A stretch of 64,000 nucleotides of DNA from Zhongshania sp. (GTDB taxonomy: Bacteria; Pseudomonadota; Gammaproteobacteria; Pseudomonadales; Spongiibacteraceae): positions 1 to 64,000 of the forward strand of contig JAGPVP010000083.1 in the NCBI GenBank assembly GCA_018066965.1, in the 5' to 3' direction. Under the pieces are notes generated by a model, which was not told the DNA's origin, made no database searches, and was given only the letters and a program-made list of their open reading frames with translations. This document shows, piece after piece, positions 9,494 through 18,205 of this stretch. Positions within the stretch are counted from its first letter, which is position 1. Every line of letters starts with the position of its first letter. The position numbers and the translations under genes are program-made.

Positions 9494-9924
9494 AAATCCG
9501 TACCTGCAATCCAATTACTCACTTCGTAACTCGCTGTTGCATCAAAAGTATAAGTATCTGGGTCCGTATAATCAGCAAAATAGCCTCCAGCGCCGAGCAC
9601 AACACCCAGTAGCGCCGAGGCCATAGCTGCTGCAAAACTCATACGCCACATGGGCATGAAAGATTCTCGAACCGGCTGCCGACGCGGACGAGCAATGGCA
9701 GCTAAACGCGCTTGCAAGGCCACACTTGGCTCCAAATCCTGCACATCACTTTTATACAATGCTCGTAAACTTCGCTCTTCATCCTGTGCCTTGTGCCAAC
9801 GTAAAGAGCAGGAATCTAGACATAAAAAAGCCGGCAATAGCAGGCGCAACAAGAAGGGCCAACGTGCGGCATCAGCACCGTGCCGCGCTAATAGCGCGGC
9901 GAATATCCGTACTGCCAATGTCAT
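9490..9924 (-). CDS. Putative membrane anti-sigma factor
   Basis: 144 residues with no strong family motif. The N-terminal half is basic and Leu/Ala-rich, then comes a charged stretch (KAQDEERSLRALYKSDVQDLEPS), and a clear membrane helix sits near residues 93-115 (MSFAAAMASALLGVVLGAGGYFA), followed by a short acidic periplasmic tail (DYTDPDTYTFDAT). Its start overlaps the sigma gene stop by 4 nt, and a one-helix membrane protein directly behind an ECF sigma gene is usually its anti-sigma. The function is inferred from position and topology. Confidence 0.65.
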   Translation of the reverse strand: MTLAVRIFAALLARHGADAARWPFLLRLLLPAFLCLDSCSLRWHKAQDEERSLRALYKSDVQDLEPSVALQARLAAIARPRRQPVRESFMPMWRMSFAAAMASALLGVVLGAGGYFADYTDPDTYTFDATASYEVSNWIAGTDL

Positions 9925-10457
9925 TCCCGACCTCCTAATCGCGTTCGGAGCTGCTGCTTCGCTCGGCTTATTAATGATTCCACTGCTTTAGCCGACAAGC
10001 CCATAATCACCGCAATATCTTTCACTGAAACATCTTGATAGAAACGAAATGCCATCACTGTTCGCTGATTGTCCGGAAGCGACTGCAATGCGTCGAATAC
10101 CTCGGCATTGTCGTCATCGCCTACGGATTCTTCTGGTGCAGCACTATCAACAATAAATTCAACCAAACCATCATCTAACACATGGCGCTGCTGAACTCGT
10201 TGGTGGTAATTAAGCGCCAAATTGCTCGCTACGCGATAAAGCCAGGTTGTTAATTTGGCATCGTCTCGCCACGCTGGCGCCTGCGTCCAAAGTCGTTCAA
10301 ACACTTCTTGGCAAAGGTCTTCTGCGTCATCTCGCGAAAGTACAATACGATATGCAAGATTCAATACCATTTTACTGTGGCGATCCAACAGCGTTGAAAA
10401 CGCATGTTGGTCGCCGTCCGCTACTCGCCGCATCAATTCGATATCAGATAACTGCAC
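9921..10457 (-). CDS. ECF-type RNA polymerase sigma factor
   Basis: 178 residues. Region 2 (about 10-80) contains DAEDLCQEVFERLW and TTWLYRVASNLALNYHQR, which contact the -10 element and core polymerase. An acidic linker (DSAAPEESVGDDDNAE) precedes region 4 (DNQRTVMAFRFYQDVSVKDIAVIMGLSAKAVESLISRAKQQLR), a helix-turn-helix for the -35. Regions 1 and 3 are absent, so it is an extracytoplasmic-function sigma. It overlaps the anti-sigma candidate by 4 nt and follows the EF-hand gene by 36 nt. Regulon unknown; self-regulation is likely for the class. Confidence 0.93.
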   Translation of the reverse strand: MQLSDIELMRRVADGDQHAFSTLLDRHSKMVLNLAYRIVLSRDDAEDLCQEVFERLWTQAPAWRDDAKLTTWLYRVASNLALNYHQRVQQRHVLDDGLVEFIVDSAAPEESVGDDDNAEVFDALQSLPDNQRTVMAFRFYQDVSVKDIAVIMGLSAKAVESLISRAKQQLRTRLGGRE

Positions 10458-10493
10458 GCTGAATCCTAAGAGTTGGCGAAAGCGGAGTGCTAA

Positions 10494-10946
10494 TTACGCG
10501 CCGTCACGATCTTTACGGTGCTCGCCATCATGACGGTCACCACCGTGATCACGCATTGCCTTAAACATTTCACGACGATCGATTATACCGTCACCATTGC
10601 GATCCATTCGCTTTGCCATGCCATCCGAACTCGCGGCAAATTCCTCAGCAGAAATCTGACCGTCTTCATTGGCATCGGCACGATCAAAACGATCTTTCTT
10701 ATTTGCCTCGCGCTCTGCCTTCATCTTTGCCTTGTATTCGGTCATTTCTTCGCGGGTTAAATTACCGTCGCTATTTAAATCCATTTTTGCAAACATGGCC
10801 TGACGGTGCTGAGACAACTCTTCGGTACTTACCGAACCGTCGCCGTTCAGATCGAAATTAGGACGTTGCTTTCCCTCTTCGCCAGCGATAGCCGACATTG
10901 CAGCCAAAGAAACGATAACGCTTAATACTTTTTGTGCTGTATTCAT
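10494..10946 (-). CDS. Exported protein with four EF-hand calcium-binding motifs
   Basis: 150 residues from ATG at 10946, which has GGGAG 8 nt upstream; the track start at 10961 is a TTG. A signal peptide (VLSVIVSLAAMSAIAG) is followed by four canonical EF-hand loops, DLNGDGSVSTEE, DLNSDGNLTREE, DANEDGQISAEE and DRNGDGIIDRRE, each with the D-x-[DN]-x-[DG] pattern and the loop Glu. The tail is His/Asp/Arg-rich (GGDRHDGEHRKDRD). It is the first gene of the sigma operon and could be a secreted calcium sensor feeding it. That role is inference. Confidence 0.88.
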   Translation of the reverse strand: MNTAQKVLSVIVSLAAMSAIAGEEGKQRPNFDLNGDGSVSTEELSQHRQAMFAKMDLNSDGNLTREEMTEYKAKMKAEREANKKDRFDRADANEDGQISAEEFAASSDGMAKRMDRNGDGIIDRREMFKAMRDHGGDRHDGEHRKDRDGA

Positions 10947-11076
10947 GATGGGTACTCCCAAGAATCATAGTTCAGAATTTTGCTTCATTGTTACGGCCGT
11001 TAATGATTAAACACGGCGAACAAAAAAATCCTTCGCAGGGAGTTAAAAATAATTTTTAGCCATAAGTACTTTGCTA

Positions 11077-11745
11077 TTAGCTAGCACTGAAGTCATAGCG
11101 CCACACACCATCCTCTAAATAACAGCGGTTCCGTGGACCATCCGCATTGGGATCAGTGGTATCGTAGCCCGCATCCCCACCATATAGCATGCAAATCACA
11201 TCATTGTGTGACGATATTCTAGGCTCAAAATACGGTACAGCGCGGCTGGTATAGAACTGCTTCGCGCCTATTAATGTCACACAACTGGCCAGCTCGGTAA
11301 GCGTAACAACCGTGGGCGGCATAAGCGCCAATTCCCCTTGACGATGAAGGTCTAGAAAATAACTCGGCGCCCCCCAGCTGTAGTCGTCCATCTCTTCACC
11401 GTCGACAACGACGTCTGCTTGATTTCCTTCAACGAGATAAAACCAAGTGGCAAAGCGCCGCCCCATTGTTGGGGGCGTCGTCCAGTGCGACAGCAGTAAC
11501 ATATCCTCAGCACGCAACTCGATACCCGCCTCCTCCTGCGTCTCTCGCACTGCCGCCGCTCGCGCTGCCTGCTCGTCGGTTTCGGTGCCGATAGTGTCTT
11601 CCGGGTCTACTGTTCCACCAGGAAACACCCAGTGCCCGCCGCCAACCTTAAGCTGCGTATGCCTGCGCAATAACAAGGTTTCTATGCCCTTATCACTATC
11701 ACGAACCAGTATTGCGGTTGCTGCTGCTCGAATATCTGTTGTCAT
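11077..11745 (-). CDS. NUDIX hydrolase
   Basis: 222 residues. A Nudix box is visible from WVFPGG through AVRETQEEAGIEL, the REXXEEXG part intact with metal-binding Glu residues. The GX5E part is separated from it by an extended loop (TIGTETDEQAARA), as in larger coenzyme A or sugar-nucleotide Nudix enzymes of the NUDT8/19 kind. The N-terminus AAATAILVRDSDKG is the first core strand. The substrate cannot be told from sequence. It lies 18 nt downstream of the thioredoxin-fold gene on the same strand. Confidence 0.85.
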   Translation of the reverse strand: MTTDIRAAATAILVRDSDKGIETLLLRRHTQLKVGGGHWVFPGGTVDPEDTIGTETDEQAARAAAVRETQEEAGIELRAEDMLLLSHWTTPPTMGRRFATWFYLVEGNQADVVVDGEEMDDYSWGAPSYFLDLHRQGELALMPPTVVTLTELASCVTLIGAKQFYTSRAVPYFEPRISSHNDVICMLYGGDAGYDTTDPNADGPRNRCYLEDGVWRYDFSAS

Positions 11746-11763
11746 CTATTAAAACCTATCCCG

Positions 11764-12612
11764 CTATACCCACGTTTGGTCTAGCGTATCTATTAATGCT
11801 TCTGCACGCGGCCGAATTCGGAAATTATCCGTTAGATCGACATAAATAATGTTGCCACCCTCATCCGTCATCAATACGGTAGGCAACACGGTATCTTGGC
11901 CGTAACCGAGTATTCCCAACGGCACGCCGTAACGATGAACAATGCCGAGGCTTCGCGCAACCTGATTATCCACATCTGCGTAGAATTGCATCGGCACACC
12001 AAGGCGCGCCTGCTGCTCGGCGCTTTTCGCGCGGCTTTGAGGACTGATTAGTACGATTTCAACACCGCGCTCACAGAGCGCATCGTATTGTTTAGCCAAA
12101 TCTGCTAATTGTGCCTGGCACATCGGACACCAATTACCGCGGAAAAACACCCATAAAACTTTTCGTCCTAAAAAGCTCGATGCAGAAATCGACTCGCCGC
12201 CCATAGTCGTCAAGGTAAAGTCCGCTAACTGAGCACCTTTTCTTAGTAAAACATTGTCACTGCGATCTAAATAGGTATACCAAAACACGTATACCAACAC
12301 GCCACCCAGCCCGAAAAACAAGGTATAAAATGTCGGCAGAGGTCTCATTTCGATGACCGTCAACACCGAACCCAGCAGCGCCATAACGACAGGAAGGGCA
12401 ATAAAACGCACAACTCGCGTGTATGGCAAGGAATAAACCACACTCATAAACAGCACTAATGGCCCAACAGCAACGGCGGCCCCCAACCAAGACACGCTAA
12501 ATACCGCGTCAGTCAAAAGGTGGTAAATACTTTGGATGGAAACCGCAATACACAAAAACAGATAGGGAATTGCATACCAGCGCTTAAGCCGAGATATCAG
12601 ACCCTTTATCAT
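11764..12612 (-). CDS. Membrane-anchored thioredoxin-fold (AhpC/TSA redoxin) protein
   Basis: 282 residues. Residues 1-120 hold about four hydrophobic helices (YAIPYLFLCIAVSIQSIY, LGAAVAVGPLVLFMSVVY, FIALPVVMALLGSVLTVI, TFYTLFFGLGGVLVYVFWY). From about 130 there is a redoxin domain with a CxxC active site in FFRGNWCPMC, then IVLISPQS and a cis-Pro region (DTVLPTVLMTDEGG). The domain resembles peroxiredoxin-like reductases of the AhpC/TSA family. The fusion to four membrane helices suggests a membrane-bound thiol oxidoreductase. Side and partner unknown. Confidence 0.8.
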   Translation of the reverse strand: MIKGLISRLKRWYAIPYLFLCIAVSIQSIYHLLTDAVFSVSWLGAAVAVGPLVLFMSVVYSLPYTRVVRFIALPVVMALLGSVLTVIEMRPLPTFYTLFFGLGGVLVYVFWYTYLDRSDNVLLRKGAQLADFTLTTMGGESISASSFLGRKVLWVFFRGNWCPMCQAQLADLAKQYDALCERGVEIVLISPQSRAKSAEQQARLGVPMQFYADVDNQVARSLGIVHRYGVPLGILGYGQDTVLPTVLMTDEGGNIIYVDLTDNFRIRPRAEALIDTLDQTWV

Positions 12613-12874
12613 GCGTTCTTATTCCTGTTATTCACCAAACATCTAGCCTTTCGCTATGAAACTTACTTATTGTGTTGTAGCGTGAGCTTACATAAGAATA
12701 ATACTAAGCAATTGACCGAAAATTATCGCTGCCAAAAAATCCGGCAATAGCCAATAAAAATATTAAGACATAAACTAATTCGTATCCAATTGCATAGCTT
12801 ACGCCTCAGCGAATTAAAAAAACACAACAACGCTAAATATATCAGATAGTTGCAAATACAGGGTGTGGAAACAA

Positions 12875-14284
12875 ATGGCAAAACTTTCAGTAATGGATTT
12901 AGCTTTTTTTCTAACCGAAACCGACGCGAGCCCCAAGCATGTTGGCGGCTTGCTCATGTTTCGCAAGCCAGCAAAGGCGCCCGCCAACTATGTTGAGCAA
13001 CTAGTTGACGAATACGCGGGCAATATCGATGAAATTCGCGCCCCCTTTAATCAAATAATTCAGTTCTCAGCCTTTAGTGCACCGCGCTGGAAATGCGACT
13101 TAGATTTCGACATCAATAACCATGTCTTTTTTCACACTATAAGCGGCGACGACTTTCGTGAGAGACTTTACGATTTAATCGGCAGTTTACATAGTGTTCG
13201 TATGGACCGCGCCCGTCCTATGTGGGAAATGCATGTTATTCAAGGTATTGATGACGAGCGCTTTGCGATCTACACCAAGCTGCACCACGCCTATGCCGAC
13301 GGCGTCACCATGTCGTCATGGCTGGTAAATAGTTTAAGTAAATCTGCACGAACTAAAGCGGTTACACCAATCTGGTCTGTACTACCCCAGAAGCGCCTGC
13401 AAAATACAGCAGATAGCATTTCCATCATGAAAGTACTAACTCAGCTCGGCGGGCGTTCTGGCGACTATATAAAAGCGGTCACCGGCCTCACCAAGCTCAG
13501 CGCACAATTGGCTTTAGAGACATTAAACCTTACCAAAAACGCAGTTGCAGTGCCGTTTAAAGCCAATAGCTCAACGCCATTAACTGGGCAAGTCAGCGCT
13601 GGCCGGCAAATTGCCACCGCCGCAGTTGATATGGAGCGCGTGCATCGCCTGCGCAAACTCACTCGGTCTACCCTCAACCACATTGCCTTAACGTGTATTG
13701 ATGGCGCACTGCATCGCTACCTACAGGACTGCGGAACCGACATTAACGAACCCATCACTATCCAGATGCCGGTAAATTTGCGCCAGAGCGGCGATGATAG
13801 CTTCGGCAATAAAATCGGCATTGTCTTGGTCGAGTTGGCCAATAAAACCACCGACCCCTATGAACGGCTACGTGAAATCGGCTTTACACTCCGCAACGTA
13901 CGCTACCAAATCGATGGCGTGCCGCCCGCATCAGTAATGGCTTACACGGTATTACTTGGGGGAGTATCGCTGATTGCCGAAGCACTGAAACTTGGCGATG
14001 TACTGCCGCCACTAGGCAATACCTTGGTCTCAAATGTACCCGGTCCTGCTAAGGCGCTTTATTTGAAAGGGGCAAAATTAGAAGAAATGTACCCCATTAG
14101 CGCCTTAACACCGAGCAACCATCTCAATATTACGCTATACAGTTATGACGGCCGTTTACAATTTGGCTTGGTAGCCACCACCGCCATGCCAAACCTCGAG
14201 ATTCTCGGCAACTATATACACGATGCCTTTGACGACCTCGAAGAGGCCGTCTCGCCATCTGTGCTTGCAAAATCTAAAAAATAA
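12875..14284 (+). CDS. Wax ester synthase/diacylglycerol acyltransferase (WS/DGAT)
   Basis: 469 residues from ATG at 12875 (MAKLSVMDLAFFLTETDASPKHVGGLLMF, the family start); the track start at 12863 is a GTG. It carries the catalytic HHxxxDG motif as HHAYADG (near residue 135) and the C-terminal conserved VSNVPGPAKALYLKGAKLEEMYP block. The enzyme condenses fatty acyl-CoA with a long-chain alcohol or diacylglycerol to make wax ester or triacylglycerol storage lipid. A fatty acyl reductase gene follows after 45 nt, which favours wax ester formation. No strong promoter was identified in the 250 bp upstream. Confidence 0.95.
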   Translation: MAKLSVMDLAFFLTETDASPKHVGGLLMFRKPAKAPANYVEQLVDEYAGNIDEIRAPFNQIIQFSAFSAPRWKCDLDFDINNHVFFHTISGDDFRERLYDLIGSLHSVRMDRARPMWEMHVIQGIDDERFAIYTKLHHAYADGVTMSSWLVNSLSKSARTKAVTPIWSVLPQKRLQNTADSISIMKVLTQLGGRSGDYIKAVTGLTKLSAQLALETLNLTKNAVAVPFKANSSTPLTGQVSAGRQIATAAVDMERVHRLRKLTRSTLNHIALTCIDGALHRYLQDCGTDINEPITIQMPVNLRQSGDDSFGNKIGIVLVELANKTTDPYERLREIGFTLRNVRYQIDGVPPASVMAYTVLLGGVSLIAEALKLGDVLPPLGNTLVSNVPGPAKALYLKGAKLEEMYPISALTPSNHLNITLYSYDGRLQFGLVATTAMPNLEILGNYIHDAFDDLEEAVSPSVLAKSKK

Positions 14285-14329
14285 CAAAGCCATAGATACA
14301 GAGCATTCAAAGAAACTTGGAGATTTACC

Positions 14330-16318
14330 ATGAGCTATTTTGTCACCGGCGGCACCGGTTTTATTGGCCGCTTCTTAATCGAGCGTCTTGCCAAACGTAA
14401 AGGCACGATCTATGTATTAGTGCGCCGAGGTTCAAAACAAAAATACAAAGACCTTCTTGAGAGAACGGGACTTAGTGCGGACCGCTTAGTCGCCATAAAT
14501 GGCGACCTGTCAAAACCGCGCTTGGGCATTAGCGCTAAAGATATGACCACACTAAAGGGGTCGGTTAAGCACTTTTATCATCTTGCAGCGATTTACGATC
14601 TAAAAGCTGATGCTGCAAGCCAAGAGATTGCCAATGTAGAGGGCACTAAAAATGCCATCGCCGCTGCTGAGGCAATGTCTGCCAAATGCTTCCACCTAGC
14701 AAGCTCAATTGCTGCCGCCGGTTTGTACCGAGGTACATTTAGAGAAGACATGTTCGAAGAGGCCAAAGGCCTTGATCATGCTTACTTCCGCACCAAGCAC
14801 GTGTCAGAAGGACTGGTACGCAACGAGTGCAAAATACCTTACCGCATTTATCGCCCCGCGATGGTGGTGGGCGATTCTAAAACTGGCGAAATCGACAAAA
14901 TCGACGGCCCGTATTATTTCTTTAAATTACTTCAAAAGTTGCGCAACCGTATTCCGCAGTGGGTGCCGCTGATTGGCGTAGAAGGCGGACAAATGAATAT
15001 TGTCCCCGTTGACTACGTTGCTGATGCAATGGATTTCTTATCGCATAAAGCTGGGCTAGACGGCCGCTGTTTCCACTTGGTTAATCCTGAGTCGCAGCAA
15101 GTGGGCGAAGTACTCAATATTTTCTCACAAGCAGCACACGCGCCCCGCTTCGCGCTGCGTATTGATATGCGGATGTTTGCCTTCATCCCCGCTTCTATTC
15201 TTAACCTTTTAAAAGGACTGCCACCGGTTCGCCGAATCATAAACGCCATCTTAGCGGATTATCATATCCCGCAAGACGCCGTTAGCTTTATGAATATGCC
15301 GACTCGCTTTGACACCCGCGATACCCTCAAAGCCCTTAAGGGAAGTGGTATTTCACCACCAGCTTTAGAAGATTACGCGCACAAAATTTGGGATTACTGG
15401 GAGCGTAATCTCGACCCAGACTTATTTAAAGACCGCTCATTGCGCGGCAATGTAAAAGACAAAGTCATTGTGATTACCGGCGCCTCGTCAGGTATCGGTA
15501 AAGCCGCCGCGTTTAAACTTGCCAGTGCCGGCGCCAAGGTCGTTCTCGTTGCCCGATCACTCGAAAAATTAGAAGAAACCCAAAAGGAAATCGCTGACAA
15601 AGGCGGTACCAGCTACGCCTACAGCTGTGACGTGTCTGACTTGGAATCTTGCGATAAATTAGTCGCGACCTTGCTAGAAAATCATGGCAAAGTCGATGTG
15701 CTTGTTAACAATGCCGGACGTTCAATTCGTCGCTCACTTGAGTTAACCTTCGACCGCTTCCACGATTTTGAACGTACCATGCAGCTCAACTACTTTGGCG
15801 CAATTCGTTTAATTATGGGCTTGGCGCCGTCGATGCTAGAACGCAAAGCCGGTCATGTGATCAACATTTCTTCTATTGCCGTTATTGTTGGTACATCGCC
15901 ACGCTTCTCTGCGTACGCGGCTTCAAAATCGGCGTTAGATGCATTTTCACGAGCCGCAGCAGCAGAGTTTTCTGACCGGAACATCGCCTTTACCACCATT
16001 AATATGCCACTAGTTAGAACGCCAATGATTGGGCCAACCTCAATCTACAACTCGGTGCCCACATTGTCGCCAGACGAAGCCGCAGATATGATCTGCGATG
16101 CCATTATTCGCAGACCAAAACGTATTGCGACTGGCCTTGGTATCACCATGCAAGTACTTAACGCCATTATGCCCAAAGCCGTAGAAATCATCATGAACAC
16201 GGTTTTCCGCACCTTCCCAGACTCTTCTGCCGCCAAAGGGGACGGCGAGGAGAACAAAACTGAGGTATCTTCTGAGCAAATGGCGCTAGCTGCTGTACTC
16301 AAAGGTATCCACGTCTAA
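14330..16318 (+). CDS. Fatty acyl-CoA/ACP reductase, alcohol-forming (two-domain SDR)
   Basis: 662 residues with two NAD(P)-binding domains. The N-terminal male-sterility/NAD_binding_4 domain starts YFVTGGTGFIGRFL with HLAAIYD and the active-site YFRTKH; the C-terminal classical SDR has TGASSGIGKAAA, NNAGRSIRRS and YAASKSALDAF. The architecture and many blocks (GRSIRRSLELTFDRFHDFE, WDYWERNLDPDLFKDR) match my memory of the Marinobacter reductase Maqu_2507, which reduces fatty acyl-CoA or ACP to the alcohol in two NADPH steps. GGAG precedes the ATG. Together with WS/DGAT it forms a wax ester pathway. Confidence 0.93.
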   Translation: MSYFVTGGTGFIGRFLIERLAKRKGTIYVLVRRGSKQKYKDLLERTGLSADRLVAINGDLSKPRLGISAKDMTTLKGSVKHFYHLAAIYDLKADAASQEIANVEGTKNAIAAAEAMSAKCFHLASSIAAAGLYRGTFREDMFEEAKGLDHAYFRTKHVSEGLVRNECKIPYRIYRPAMVVGDSKTGEIDKIDGPYYFFKLLQKLRNRIPQWVPLIGVEGGQMNIVPVDYVADAMDFLSHKAGLDGRCFHLVNPESQQVGEVLNIFSQAAHAPRFALRIDMRMFAFIPASILNLLKGLPPVRRIINAILADYHIPQDAVSFMNMPTRFDTRDTLKALKGSGISPPALEDYAHKIWDYWERNLDPDLFKDRSLRGNVKDKVIVITGASSGIGKAAAFKLASAGAKVVLVARSLEKLEETQKEIADKGGTSYAYSCDVSDLESCDKLVATLLENHGKVDVLVNNAGRSIRRSLELTFDRFHDFERTMQLNYFGAIRLIMGLAPSMLERKAGHVINISSIAVIVGTSPRFSAYAASKSALDAFSRAAAAEFSDRNIAFTTINMPLVRTPMIGPTSIYNSVPTLSPDEAADMICDAIIRRPKRIATGLGITMQVLNAIMPKAVEIIMNTVFRTFPDSSAAKGDGEENKTEVSSEQMALAAVLKGIHV

Positions 16319-16332
16319 GTCTCGCGCACATT

Positions 16333-16365
16333 AGGTAACAAGAGGCCTTAGACCTCTTGTTACCT
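16333..16365 (+). terminator. Strong hairpin after the fatty acyl reductase
   Basis: A perfect 13-bp stem (AGGTAACAAGAGG and CCTCTTGTTACCT) with a 7-nt loop begins 14 nt past the stop codon. There is no T-run after it on either strand, so it could be a terminator needing a factor or an mRNA 3'-end stabiliser. Confidence 0.55.
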
Positions 16366-16505
16366 ACCCTTCGAACACTCCTCTCGCTGTACTATTGATC
16401 AAAACTCAAAATTAACTGATTTCTATTGGCAGTAACTTAGTTTTGTCAGTTAGGATTAGTCCCTTCATAAAAATACGACACACTAAAAGTACCTAGGAGC
16501 ACTTC

Positions 16506-17807
16506 ATGGTCAGTATGATCGGCTTAGTTGGCGGCTTACTGTTGCTGACAACTCTCGCGTTACGCGGATGGAACCTGTTCATTGCCGCGCCCCTATGCGC
16601 ACTCATTGTGGGTTTAAGCGGCGGCATCCCAGTGTTCCCCAACGATGGGCCGAACGCCTTCGTCACTACCTACATGAATGGCTTTGCAGGCTTTGTAGGC
16701 GCATGGTTTCTAATGTTTTTGCTGGGCAGCTTGTTCGGCAAATTCATGGAAGATACCGGTACCGCCGACAGTCTCGCCCGCTGGATTATTGGCAAAATAG
16801 GTATGAAGCACGCCGTTGCGGCGGTGGTTTTGGCGTGCGCGGTATTAACCTACGGTGGCGTCAGTGTTTATGTCGTCGCGTTTTCTGTTTACCCAATGGC
16901 CTTAGGCCTATTCAAAGACGCCAACCTACCACGGCGCTTTATTCCCGGCGCTCTCGCGTTTGGCTCTATCACCTTTACGATGACTACCGCCGGCTCGCCA
17001 GAAATCCAAAACTGGATTCCAGTTAAATTTTTGCACACCAGCCCCTACGCCGCGTGGGAAGTTAGCTTTATTGTGGCGATATTTATGGCCGTCTGCGGAT
17101 TTTTCTGGATTAACCGAATGATTCGCAAGGCCGTTGCCAACGGCGAACACTTTGAGCATCGTGCAACTGACCCTGATATTCCAGAGCGGGATTATCCTAA
17201 TCCAATCACCGGCTTACTACCGTTATTGGTTGTACTTGGTGTGTCGTTTTTCTTCCATGAGTCTCTACAGCAATATGCACTGATACTCGCCTTACTCAGT
17301 GGCTGTATATGTATCATAGTCATTAATTTCAAACACTTTCACAATATGAACAAGGCGATAAATGAAGGCACCACGGGTGCACTGATCGCCATAGGTAATA
17401 CCGCCGCCGTGGTGGGATTCGGCACTATGGCAAAAGCGTCTCCTGCCTTTGCCGTTGCTGTAGATGCAATGACAGGCATTCCGGGTAATGAGCTAATCGG
17501 TGCCGCAATCGCTGTCACTACCATTGCCGGACTTACTGGCTCGGCATCTGGCGGTCTATCTATCGCATTGCCCGTATTGGGCCCGCACTATACTGACTTA
17601 GGTGTGAATCCAGATCAGCTCCACAGAATCTCATCCATAGCATCAGGTGCACTAGATTCACTGCCTCACAATGGGTATATCGTGACTACGGTAAGAGCAA
17701 TTTGCGGTGAAACCCATAAGAGCGCGTATTGGCCCATCGCCGCCTTAACAATAGCGATCCCTACGGTAGGTTTAATCCTCGCAGTGACACTGATGCAGTT
17801 TTTTTAA
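16506..17807 (+). CDS. GntP-family permease
   Basis: 433 residues, about 12 hydrophobic helices, with features of the GntP gluconate/hydroxy acid transporter family such as TYGGVSVYVVAFSVYPMA, FTMTTAGSPEIQNWIP and GSASGGLSIALP. The family imports gluconate, D-beta-hydroxybutyrate or related organic acids with protons. The substrate cannot be assigned; beta-hydroxybutyrate would fit the lipid context but this is a guess. AGGAG lies 7 nt before the ATG. A single gene behind its own 187-bp upstream region. Confidence 0.85.
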   Translation: MVSMIGLVGGLLLLTTLALRGWNLFIAAPLCALIVGLSGGIPVFPNDGPNAFVTTYMNGFAGFVGAWFLMFLLGSLFGKFMEDTGTADSLARWIIGKIGMKHAVAAVVLACAVLTYGGVSVYVVAFSVYPMALGLFKDANLPRRFIPGALAFGSITFTMTTAGSPEIQNWIPVKFLHTSPYAAWEVSFIVAIFMAVCGFFWINRMIRKAVANGEHFEHRATDPDIPERDYPNPITGLLPLLVVLGVSFFFHESLQQYALILALLSGCICIIVINFKHFHNMNKAINEGTTGALIAIGNTAAVVGFGTMAKASPAFAVAVDAMTGIPGNELIGAAIAVTTIAGLTGSASGGLSIALPVLGPHYTDLGVNPDQLHRISSIASGALDSLPHNGYIVTTVRAICGETHKSAYWPIAALTIAIPTVGLILAVTLMQFF

Positions 17808-17897
17808 TCGATACAGAGAGGAGCTTGCTACCTCTATGAGTGAATCAAGCTTTAGAACTCGAAGCGTCTAATCACTTATAGAGAGGGTTGAGCAAAA

Positions 17898-18086
17898 TTA
17901 GTGGATGCCGCTCATCCAGGCTAACAACAAGGCACCGGCCGAAATCGTCGACACCATAATCAGTAAAATACCAAGCAGCTTTAATGGTCGGTAAGGCTTG
18001 CGCTCAACATTGTTGTAACCCTGCTTTAAGTAGGCATCTACCTTGGCCTGATCTTCTGGGTACAATTTATTGTGTTCGTTTTCCAT
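17898..18086 (-). CDS. DUF3094 family small membrane protein
   Basis: 62 residues from ATG at 18086 (the track start at 18116 adds ten residues). The pattern LYPEDQAKVDAYLKQGYNNVERKPYRP followed by one membrane helix (LLGILLIMVSTISAGALLLAW) is that of the DUF3094 family of pseudomonads and relatives, whose function is unknown. GGTGGA lies just upstream of the ATG. It starts 54 nt past the terminator of the acyl-CoA dehydrogenase operon, so it needs its own promoter, or read-through. Confidence 0.8.
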   Translation of the reverse strand: MENEHNKLYPEDQAKVDAYLKQGYNNVERKPYRPLKLLGILLIMVSTISAGALLLAWMSGIH

Positions 18087-18139
18087 TATTCCACCACAAG
18101 CAATTAAAAATGGCATTACCTGCGCTTTATTCAGGCAAT

Positions 18140-18175
18140 AAAAAAGGCGGCACCATTATCGCAAGTTGCCGCCTT
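18140..18175 (-). terminator. Rho-independent terminator of the acyl-CoA dehydrogenase operon
   Basis: On the minus strand AAGGCGGCA and TGCCGCCTT form a perfect 9-bp GC-rich stem with a 14-nt loop, followed by TTTTAT. It starts 31 nt beyond the stop codon at 18206. Confidence 0.85.
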
Positions 18176-18205
18176 ATTCACCAGTTTTACCGTGGCTATA
18201 CCAAA

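Noticed and set aside
12520-12750. Plus-strand 76-residue ORF upstream of the WS/DGAT gene
   Set aside because: Low-complexity translation, overlaps the start of the thioredoxin-fold gene, no SD.
17808-17897. Imperfect CCTCTATGAGTGA/TCACTTATAGAGAGG hairpin between the GntP and DUF3094 genes
   Set aside because: Long loop, mismatch and no T-run; not strong enough to call a terminator.
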